A stretch of DNA of 12,064 nucleotides from Desulfuromonas sp. (GTDB lineage: Bacteria; Desulfobacterota; Desulfuromonadia; Desulfuromonadales; SZUA-401), in contig PKUI01000070.1 in assembly GCA_002869605.1 (NCBI GenBank), forward strand, positions 1 to 12,064. Direction: 5' to 3'. The position numbers and the translations under genes are program-made. Below are positions 6,834-12,064 of this stretch, one piece after another. Positions within the stretch are counted from its first letter, which is position 1. Each line of letters begins with the position of its first letter. A model generated the notes under the pieces. The model made no database searches. It had not been told where the DNA came from and saw nothing but the letters and a program-made list of their open reading frames with translations.

Positions 6834-6895
6834 GTTCGTTGTTACGAACTCGCACGTTGGTGGTTCTGTGCGTGCCGGACGCTGTTGCACGAACC
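6834..6895. promoter_or_regulatory. Dyad-rich candidate operator region upstream of the copper-type operon
   Basis: GTTCGT-TGTT-ACGAAC (6834-6849) is a perfect inverted repeat with 6-base arms. A second imperfect dyad pairs GGTTC-t-GTGC (6862-6871) with GCAC-GAACC (6887-6895), and its right arm contains another copy of the ACGAAC half-site (6889-6894). These lie about 30-90 bases upstream of the best -10 box. They could bind a regulator or fold in RNA if transcription starts further left. Confidence 0.4.
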
Positions 6896-6925
6896 AGCAA
6901 AAAGTAACCTCAGGTTGTAGTTTTT

Positions 6926-6931
6926 TATAAT
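6926..6931 (+). promoter_or_regulatory. Candidate -10 box of the six-gene operon
   Basis: A perfect TATAAT lies 55 bases before the first start codon, in an AT-rich stretch after the terminator. No good -35 box is seen 16-18 bases upstream, which would suit activator-dependent transcription. A T-run context means chance occurrence is possible. Confidence 0.35.
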
Positions 6932-6985
6932 AATATCCTGCTAAGATAAGAGCTTGTTTTTAACTCAGCTTCTCAGGAGGGCCCA

Positions 6986-7420
6986 ATGAAGATTTTACGT
7001 GTGAGCAACCTGCTTTTGATCTGCCTGCTTGCAGGGGCGGTATGGACAACGGCGCTGGTGGCCGAAGAGGAGCCGGCGCGCCAGGACGTACTTTACATGC
7101 TCGATTGCGACAAGGACTGTCATTGTAACAGTGTCAGCACCGAGCCGGGTGCCATTCCATGTGGTAAGCCGATGAAGTGGCATCATGTGGTGAAGGTGGT
7201 CGGTGACGAGGCGTTGCTGTGCAGTGGTGACGAAGGATGTCATTGTACTATCGATCCCGACGATGACAGCAAGTGCAGCTGTGGCAAACCGGTCAAGCGC
7301 GTGTCGCTGAAGGGGCAGGGGATTTACTTCTGCAACTGCGCCGGGTCATGCACCTGCAACACGCTTGCACCAGAGCCGGGGCCGTGCCGTTGTGGCATGA
7401 AGCTCAAGAAGGTCGACTAG
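6986..7420 (+). CDS. Secreted cysteine-repeat protein, probable metal-binding
   Basis: I do not recognise a named family. The 144-residue protein has a Sec signal peptide (hydrophobic core about 8-25, likely cleavage after LVA at residue 26). The mature part has 15 cysteines in roughly 118 residues, arranged as three imperfect repeats. Each starts with a cysteine, then CHC or CTC, and ends in CGKPMK, CGKPVK or CGMKLK. Cysteines are at 41/45/47/59, 79/85/87/97/99 and 116/118/122/124/134/136. The last repeat (PGPCRCGMKLKKV) resembles the PGKCPKCGM ending of heavy-metal-binding domains found with copper exporters. A periplasmic soft-metal (copper) buffer or donor is the natural inference, especially as NosL follows 17 bases later. 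The ribosome site AGGAGG (6975-6980) is strong. Structural disulfides instead of metal are an alternative. Confidence 0.8.
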   Translation: MKILRVSNLLLICLLAGAVWTTALVAEEEPARQDVLYMLDCDKDCHCNSVSTEPGAIPCGKPMKWHHVVKVVGDEALLCSGDEGCHCTIDPDDDSKCSCGKPVKRVSLKGQGIYFCNCAGSCTCNTLAPEPGPCRCGMKLKKVD

Positions 7421-7437
7421 CGGGAAAGGACGGAACG

Positions 7438-7914
7438 ATGAGCACGACGTGGCAGACCCTTGTAGCCGTACTCCTGTTTACCGCGGTTGCGGTCAATGTA
7501 TGGGCAGAAACTCCGGAATTTACCGCACCGGACGAAAAGGCGCGCTGCGTGGTGTGTGGCATGTTTGTCGCCCCTTACCCCGCCTGGCTGGCCGCGGTGG
7601 TGCTGGAGGGGCAGCCGACGCTCTACTTTGATGGTCCCAAGGACATGTTCAAGTACCTCGATGCCCGCATCGATTATCATCCCGGGATGGATCTCCCCGA
7701 GATCAGCGCGGTGATCGTCACCGAGTACTATACGCAGCAACCCGTCGCCGCCGAGGAGGTTTTCTTTGTCTCCGGAAGCGATGTGCTCGGGCCGATGGGG
7801 CACGAGCTGGTGCCGGTGGCCGGGGAGCAGCCCCTGGAAACCTTTCTGCAGGATCACGGTGGTGGGCTGGTGTTGGTCTATCATGAGCATAAACTCGAGG
7901 AAGTGCGCGACTGA
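7438..7914 (+). CDS. NosL-family copper-binding protein
   Basis: The 158-residue protein carries the family hallmark CVVCGM (residues 37-42), which binds Cu(I), and the downstream motif LGPMGHELVP (117-126) with M120 and H122, typical of the second NosL half. The N-terminus is a cleavable signal (core 8-21, cleavage after VWA) and has no lipobox cysteine, unlike canonical NosL, which is a lipoprotein. NosL normally delivers Cu(I) to nitrous oxide reductase alongside NosDFY, but no nos genes are here. The start ATG at 7438 follows AAAGGA (7424-7429); a longer reading from 7273 would overlap the previous gene and lose the signal peptide. Its stop overlaps the next start by one base. Another NosL-type role, supplying copper to a different enzyme or to export, is inferred. 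Confidence 0.88.
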   Translation: MSTTWQTLVAVLLFTAVAVNVWAETPEFTAPDEKARCVVCGMFVAPYPAWLAAVVLEGQPTLYFDGPKDMFKYLDARIDYHPGMDLPEISAVIVTEYYTQQPVAAEEVFFVSGSDVLGPMGHELVPVAGEQPLETFLQDHGGGLVLVYHEHKLEEVRD

Positions 7915-8243
7915 TGCTGTTGTACCAGCGTTTTCTGATGACGGTTGTGGGGTTGCTTGCCGCGATCGTGGCGTTGCTGTGGTGGGCTGAGGTCCAGCAA
8001 CGAACGGCCGAGGTGAACCTGCAGCCGCTGCGGGGTGAACTGGTGCGGCGCCTCACCCTGACTGACCTGGCGCTATGGAGCGAGGCGCGTTACACAAGAC
8101 ATCCGAGCCAGGCCGACCTGTTTACTCCCTTCCAGGAGTTTCCGGGGTCGCTGGAGCATTTCCCGGCCGGTTCGCTGATCGCCCCGCCTCCACGCAGGGC
8201 GAAGACAACGCTCGAGGTACGTAGAGAGGATTCGACGCGATGA
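7914..8243 (+). CDS. Small single-span membrane protein of the NosL-ABC operon
   Basis: The family is not recognised. The 109-residue protein has one N-terminal transmembrane helix (about residues 6-24) preceded by YQR. The remainder is polar and probably periplasmic, with the segment LTDLALWSEARYTRHPSQADLFTPFQEF-type residues (49-76) and a Pro/Arg-rich end. There are no cysteines. Its ATG shares a base with the NosL stop, and its own stop overlaps the permease start, so translation is coupled on both sides. That placement suggests a subunit or adaptor of the ABC transporter. Codon use looks like that of its neighbours, and no competing frame has such coupling, supporting a real gene. Confidence 0.75.
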   Translation: MLLYQRFLMTVVGLLAAIVALLWWAEVQQRTAEVNLQPLRGELVRRLTLTDLALWSEARYTRHPSQADLFTPFQEFPGSLEHFPAGSLIAPPPRRAKTTLEVRREDSTR

Positions 8244-9403
8244 TTCTTCGGCAACTTAAAATTCTCGAGCATGCCCTCTCGTGTCTGCGCCGCCGCTGGG
8301 GGAAGAGCCTCGCCATTATTCTGGTGTTTGCGTTTACCGTTGCGGTACTCGCCTCGGTGCTGTTTTTGACCCATGCCCTGCGCAGCGAAGCGACACGTCT
8401 GCTGGAGGATGCCCCGGACCTTGTCGTGCAAAGGCTGAGTGCCGGCCGTCACGACCTGATCCCGGAGCACTACCGGGAGCAGATCGAGGCCATGCCCGGG
8501 GTCAAAACGGTGCAGGCGAGGGCCTGGGGGTATTACTACGACAACCTGACCAAGGCCAACTTTACCATGATGGGGGTCGACGCGACGGCGCCACTCGCAT
8601 GGCCGCTGCTCGTAGGGGAGATGCCGCAGGCGGACGACGAATGTGCCGTCGGTTCAGGGGTGGCAAGAGTGCGGGGGCTGGGGGTCGACGATTATCTGAT
8701 GATGATCGATGCCGGTGGGCTCGGTGTCAGCTACCGGGTGACGGGGGTTTTCCAGCCCGAATCGGATCTGCTGGCCAACGACCTGGTGCTGATGTCCACG
8801 GCTGAAACGCGACGTTTCTTTGCCCTGCCGGAGGGGTTCGCCACCGACCTGGCGGTGACGGTCTACAACCCGCGGGAGATTGATACGCTGGCGCGAAAGA
8901 TCAAACGCGATTTCCCTGATTCGAGGCCGATTACCCATGGAGAAATTCGGCGCACCTACGATGCCGTGTTTAACTGGCGCGGTGGAATGCTGCTGATCGT
9001 GTTTGCAGCCGCGCTGGTCGCTTTCTGCGTGTTGGCGTGGGACAAGGCGACCGGTTTGAGCGCCGAGGAACGCCGGGAAATCGGTATCCTCAAGGCGATC
9101 GGCTGGGATACCAGCGATGTCCTGTTGCTCAAGTTCTGGGAGGGGGTGGCGATTGCTGTCAGCGGTTTGCTGCTCGGTATCCTTGCCGCATTGGCGCATG
9201 TTTTTCTCCTCGGGGCGCCGGTGCTGGTCGCCGTCATCCGTGGCTGGTCGATCCTGTTCCCCCCTTTCGAGCTGGTACCATACATCGATCTCTACCAGAT
9301 TTTCGTTCTTGGCTTCATGACCGTGGTTCCCTACGTGGCGAGCACGGTCATCCCTACGTGGCGTGCTGCGAGTGCCGAGCCGGACAGCGTGATGCGGATG
9401 TAG
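8240..9403 (+). CDS. MacB/FtsX-type ABC transporter permease
   Basis: This 387-residue protein has the four-helix MacB/LolC/FtsX plan. TM1 (about 23-44) is followed by a large periplasmic domain (about 45-245) and then TM2 (249-267), TM3 (301-325) and TM4 (350-372). The cytoplasmic coupling segment before TM3, EERREIGILKAIGWDTSDV (277-295), is the clearest family signature. Such permeases work by mechanotransmission: ATP hydrolysis moves the periplasmic domain to extract lipoproteins, export substrates or activate partners; they do not use a classic channel. The partner ATPase follows 4 bases after its stop. The periplasmic domain has only one cysteine (135), so it does not look like a metal-binding domain itself. 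Substrate unknown; the context suggests copper protein or lipoprotein traffic. Confidence 0.9.
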   Translation: MILRQLKILEHALSCLRRRWGKSLAIILVFAFTVAVLASVLFLTHALRSEATRLLEDAPDLVVQRLSAGRHDLIPEHYREQIEAMPGVKTVQARAWGYYYDNLTKANFTMMGVDATAPLAWPLLVGEMPQADDECAVGSGVARVRGLGVDDYLMMIDAGGLGVSYRVTGVFQPESDLLANDLVLMSTAETRRFFALPEGFATDLAVTVYNPREIDTLARKIKRDFPDSRPITHGEIRRTYDAVFNWRGGMLLIVFAAALVAFCVLAWDKATGLSAEERREIGILKAIGWDTSDVLLLKFWEGVAIAVSGLLLGILAALAHVFLLGAPVLVAVIRGWSILFPPFELVPYIDLYQIFVLGFMTVVPYVASTVIPTWRAASAEPDSVMRM

Positions 9404-9407
9404 GCGG

Positions 9408-10100
9408 ATGAATTCATTTATTTACTGCGAAAAGTTGAGCAAGACCTACCACAGCGGACAGGCTGACGCGTTTAACGCCCTGCTGAACGTCGAGCTGACG
9501 ATTGATGAGGGCGAGATCGTAGTCTTCAAGGGTCCGAGCGGTTCGGGGAAAACCACGCTGCTGAGCCTGATCGGCTGCATGAACCGTCCTTCCAGCGGAA
9601 GAGTCGTGGTCGAGGGGCGCGAGGTGTCACGCTTATCGGAGCGGTTCCTGACCCAGGTGCGACGGCAGCTGTTCGGTTTCGTTTTCCAGCAGTACAATCT
9701 GTTGAAAGACCTGTCGGTGCTGGAAAACGTTGTGCTGCCGCTCTATCCTGAAGCGATCGGTTTCGGGCAGATGCGACAACGGGCAGAAGAGGTGCTGGAA
9801 CGGCTCTCGCTGTCGGGCAAGGTCGATACCAAAATCCAGCGGCTCTCCGGAGGAGAACAGCAGCGGGTCGCGATCGCCAGGGCGATGATCAACCGACCTA
9901 AAATCCTCATCGCCGACGAACAGACGGCCCATCTCGACAGCAGCCTGGCGGAATATTTCCTGACGATCATGGCGGACCTCAACCGCCAGGGGACGACCAT
10001 CCTCATGGCCAGCCATGATCCACAGGTCTACGAACATCCGCTGGCGCAGCGGGTCGTCTCGATGAGCGACGGAGCCGTCATCGCGGACGATAGCCGATGA
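9408..10100 (+). CDS. ABC transporter ATP-binding protein (MacB/LolD type)
   Basis: The 230-residue protein is a complete nucleotide-binding domain. It has Walker A GPSGSGKTT (42-50), Q-loop FVFQQYNLL (91-99), signature LSGGEQQRV (146-154), Walker B ILIADE (167-172 region) and switch histidine in ASHDP (203). One oddity is ADEQTAHLD where nearly all relatives have ADEPTA(H/N)LD: a glutamine replaces the conserved proline just after the catalytic glutamate, which is retained. It energises the permease encoded upstream in the inner membrane. The start ATG follows a weak GGCGG; the stop overlaps the next gene's start (ATGA). Confidence 0.93.
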   Translation: MNSFIYCEKLSKTYHSGQADAFNALLNVELTIDEGEIVVFKGPSGSGKTTLLSLIGCMNRPSSGRVVVEGREVSRLSERFLTQVRRQLFGFVFQQYNLLKDLSVLENVVLPLYPEAIGFGQMRQRAEEVLERLSLSGKVDTKIQRLSGGEQQRVAIARAMINRPKILIADEQTAHLDSSLAEYFLTIMADLNRQGTTILMASHDPQVYEHPLAQRVVSMSDGAVIADDSR

Positions 10101-11098
10101 TCCTGCATCCGGCTATCCTGGCGTTGCTGCTCGGCAGTCTGCTGGTCTGTCTGCTGCTGGCGAAAGCCGTGTATGTCGGTTGGAAGGTGATGCGTAACTG
10201 GCGACCCTCCTCGCTGGACGAACAGCAACTTCTGCTCGAACGCGACACCGAGCTGGTTTCGACCCTCGCCCATCACGCGCTGCTGATCACCATGTTCAGT
10301 CTCCCCCTGTTCGTGTTTACTGCCGACGATATTCATGGTCTGTTCATCGGGGCGATGTGTGCCACCGGGACCTTGAATGCCGCTCCGTATGGCTGGCAGG
10401 CGCTGTTGATCAAGGTCTGGATATTCTTCCTCGGCGGACTCTGGATCATTGTCAATTATTACGATCGTCGAGTCGAGACTTCGCCACTGATGCATGCCAG
10501 GTTTATCGCTCTTTTCGGGCTGCTTCCCTTGGCGCTGCTCGATCTGCTGCTGAGCTATGCGTTTTTCAGCGGCTTGCGCCCCAAGGTGATCACCTCCTGC
10601 TGCGGCACCCTGTTCGGCAGCACCGCCGATAACCTCGGCGCCGAACTGGCGGGTCTGCCGGTGGTGTCGAGTATGACGCTGTTCTTTTTAGTGCTTGCTG
10701 CCTATCTGCTGGTGCTGCTTGCCAACCTCCGCTACGCGCAGGAGTTGCTGCGCTACCTGGCTGGAGTGCTGGCGGGGGTCTTTTTCCTGGTGGGGGTGGT
10801 GGCGGTTCTTTCATTTCTGTCGCTGTACATCTATCAACTGCCGACCCATCATTGCCCGTTCGATATGCTCCAGGGGAGTTGTGACTACATCGGCTATCCG
10901 CTGTATATGGGGCTTTTCGGGACCACCCTGTGCGGGCTGGTTATCGGTCTGCTGCAGCTGGTCAGCAGACTGCCCGGGATGTCGATGGTGTTGGCGACGA
11001 TGCGCTATTGGGTGGTGGCGGCGCTGATTTTTTTACTTTTGTTCTGCACGGTGGCGTTCTGGCCGATGCTGTTCGGGCCGTTGAAGCTTCTCGGGTGA
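10097..11098 (+). CDS. Eight-span membrane protein with Cys/His motifs, last gene of the operon
   Basis: No family is recognised with confidence. The 333-residue protein has about eight hydrophobic helices, near residues 5-25, 57-76, 103-121, 134-157, 190-210, 219-245, 266-288 and 304-325. Distinctive polar motifs sit at helix ends: CATGTLNAAPYGW (88-100), TSCCGTLFG (167-174, adjacent Cys168-169) and PTHHCPFDMLQGSCDYIGYP (249-268, His251-252, Cys253, Cys262). The CPFD segment recalls the CPxC active site of VKOR-type thiol oxidoreductases with its second cysteine missing, but that similarity is slight. Cys and His at membrane surfaces fit metal or thiol chemistry. It overlaps the ATPase stop (ATGA), so it belongs to the same operon, and a strong hairpin follows. 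A copper-handling or disulfide-related role is inferred. Confidence 0.8.
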   Translation: MILHPAILALLLGSLLVCLLLAKAVYVGWKVMRNWRPSSLDEQQLLLERDTELVSTLAHHALLITMFSLPLFVFTADDIHGLFIGAMCATGTLNAAPYGWQALLIKVWIFFLGGLWIIVNYYDRRVETSPLMHARFIALFGLLPLALLDLLLSYAFFSGLRPKVITSCCGTLFGSTADNLGAELAGLPVVSSMTLFFLVLAAYLLVLLANLRYAQELLRYLAGVLAGVFFLVGVVAVLSFLSLYIYQLPTHHCPFDMLQGSCDYIGYPLYMGLFGTTLCGLVIGLLQLVSRLPGMSMVLATMRYWVVAALIFLLLFCTVAFWPMLFGPLKLLG

Positions 11099-11151
11099 GT
11101 TGGAGGAGCGGTTTGGGGTAGCACGGCTGAAAAGGAAGGGTAGAGATTGAT

Positions 11152-11189
11152 CAGCGTCCCTGTCGTATGACAGGGACGCTGCTGTTTTA
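11152..11189. terminator. Bidirectional terminator between convergent genes
   Basis: A perfect 13-base stem (CAGCGTCCCTGTC 11152-11164 and GACAGGGACGCTG 11169-11181, loop GTAT) is followed by TTTT (11185-11188) on the plus strand. It lies 54 bases after the eight-span membrane protein's stop and immediately next to the stop of the minus-strand protease (11187-11189), serving both. Confidence 0.88.
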
Positions 11190-12064
11190 ACGGGTGGTGA
11201 ATGAACGGATACTACTTTCAACGACACCGCCGTGACCGTCGTCGGTGCGAATTTTCCAGTAGTAGGTGGTGCCCGGGGTCAGGGTCCTGAGGGTGTAGGA
11301 GCTGTTGGTGTTCGGAAAAAGCAGGGAACTATCGTCGCCGCTGCCGCCACTGCAGGCGCTGGCGAAGTAGAGAATAGCGGCCGCCAGAGCAAGCAGCAGC
11401 GCTCCGCGGCGACGGCGGAGGGCAACGCTGCACAGAAGCAGGCCGCTGCCGGCAATCAGCAGGGTGCCGGTCGGTAGGCGCGAGGCAACAACCAGGCTGA
11501 ATTCGTCGAAGAACAGACTGTTGTCTGACCAGACCAGTTGCTGGGTGAGAAGGTCCCCGTCCGGGTCGTCGTCCTGTTGCCAGGTGAAGGTGGCCGAGGT
11601 CGCCGATACGCTGGCTCTATTGTCGGGTGAGATGAGCAGCGGAATGGGTGGTAACGAATTGCCCTGTCCCTGGAGGGTCACGGTCTGGATGGGGTGGCGC
11701 GGGTCGTCGCTATGGATCACCAGTTGATTGCTGAAGCTGGCGAAGGTGTCGGGGGAAAAGCTCAGCGCCAGGGTACACGAGGCATCGATGGCCAGGGAGG
11801 CCGGGCAATCGTTGCCCACCAGCGCAAACGGGGGCGTAATCGACGCGGTCTGAATTGAATTCAGGTTGAGTGTGGCGCCACCATTGTTCTTCAAGGTCAG
11901 ATCGAGGGGCGTGGTTGTTTCCGGTGGAATATTGCCGAAATCGACGGTGGCATCGTTTTCCGGGCCCCCTGGGGTGTGCAGGGCGAGGTGTGGCAGGTCA
12001 CTCAGGCGCAGGTAGGCGGCATCGACGTTGAGCAGGCCGTAGCCGTAGGTGTCGTCGGCGCCGA
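11187..12064 (-). CDS. C-terminal part of a subtilisin-like (S8) secreted protease with Ig-like and FnIII-like domains
   Basis: The gene is cut by the window's right edge; 291 codons are visible (first full codon 12062-12060). The first residues, GYGLLNVDAAY, are the typical closing motif of the S8 catalytic domain; the catalytic Asp, His and Ser lie outside. Next is an ASPM/SPD-2/Hydin-like Ig domain (about residues 30-134; FGNIPPETT, SFSP, IHSDDP, LQGQG). Then comes an FnIII-like domain (about 137-291) with TWQQDDDPDGD and LTPGTTYYWKIRTDDGHGG. This last domain is interrupted at about residues 196-244 by two hydrophobic segments separated by RRRR and followed by a lipobox-like Cys. The stop TAA sits at 11187-11189. 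A start at TTG 11894 is not credible because the frame stays open upstream. Secreted or cell-surface protease is inferred. Confidence 0.8.
   Translation of the reverse strand, partial: GADDTYGYGLLNVDAAYLRLSDLPHLALHTPGGPENDATVDFGNIPPETTTPLDLTLKNNGGATLNLNSIQTASITPPFALVGNDCPASLAIDASCTLALSFSPDTFASFSNQLVIHSDDPRHPIQTVTLQGQGNSLPPIPLLISPDNRASVSATSATFTWQQDDDPDGDLLTQQLVWSDNSLFFDEFSLVVASRLPTGTLLIAGSGLLLCSVALRRRRGALLLALAAAILYFASACSGGSGDDSSLLFPNTNSSYTLRTLTPGTTYYWKIRTDDGHGGVVESSIRSFTTR

Noticed and set aside
7273..7437. An N-terminal extension of the NosL gene starting at 7273.
   Set aside because: It would overlap most of the end of the Cys-repeat gene in another frame and bury the signal peptide; ATG at 7438 has a proper ribosome site and signal sequence.

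Overview
The window (about 60% GC by eye) looks like chromosome of an anaerobic, respiring Gram-negative bacterium of the Desulfuromonadales/Geobacter type. The clues are a NiFe-hydrogenase maturation protease, a small periplasmic c-type cytochrome followed by a DUF3373-type outer-membrane porin, an NrfD-type quinone-interacting membrane protein, tatA, moaA and a C-terminally anchored-looking serine protease. The assignment is an inference from gene content; no rRNA, tRNA, CRISPR array, transposase or integrase is visible.

Layout. (1) 15-464: hydrogenase maturation endopeptidase, probably the last gene of a hydrogenase operon whose structural genes lie to the left. (2) 465-760: non-coding leader with a plausible sigma70 promoter, a triple heptamer repeat and a small dyad. 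(3) 761-3003: monoheme cytochrome and DUF3373 porin, each with a strong ribosome binding site, closed by a hairpin at 3036-3073. (4) 3081-4262: orphan NrfD-family integral membrane protein, starting just after that hairpin. (5) 4367-4573: tatA with its own likely promoter, convergent with moaA (4639-5616, minus strand) across a palindromic terminator. (6) 5754-6731: PP-loop ATPase of the tRNA-thiolation type, divergent from moaA and ending in a textbook terminator. (7) 6986-11098: a tight six-gene operon encoding a secreted 15-cysteine repeat protein, a NosL-family copper-binding protein, a small single-span membrane protein, a MacB/FtsX-type permease, its ATPase and an eight-span membrane protein with conserved-looking Cys/His motifs. 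(8) 11187-12064 (minus): C-terminal part of a subtilisin-like S8 protease with Ig-like and FnIII-like domains.

The most interesting system is the 6986-11098 operon. Four of its five junctions overlap or are separated by only 4 bases, and three are stop/start overlaps (7912-7916, 8240-8243, 10097-10100). NosL normally delivers Cu(I) for nitrous oxide reductase, working beside NosDFY, but none of those is present here. Instead NosL sits with a MacB-like ABC transporter, a cysteine-repeat protein that partly resembles heavy-metal-binding domains, and an uncharacterised Cys/His membrane protein. I infer an envelope copper (or other soft-metal) handling or cuproenzyme-assembly system that does not serve nitrous oxide reduction. 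The region upstream (6834-6895) carries dyads that could be operator sites.

The second unusual item is in the terminal protease. Its FnIII-like domain is interrupted by a hydrophobic segment, four arginines, a second hydrophobic segment and a lipobox-like cysteine with a Gly/Ser/Asp tether. This looks like a C-terminal sorting tail fused head-on to a lipoprotein signal peptide, but located inside the polypeptide.
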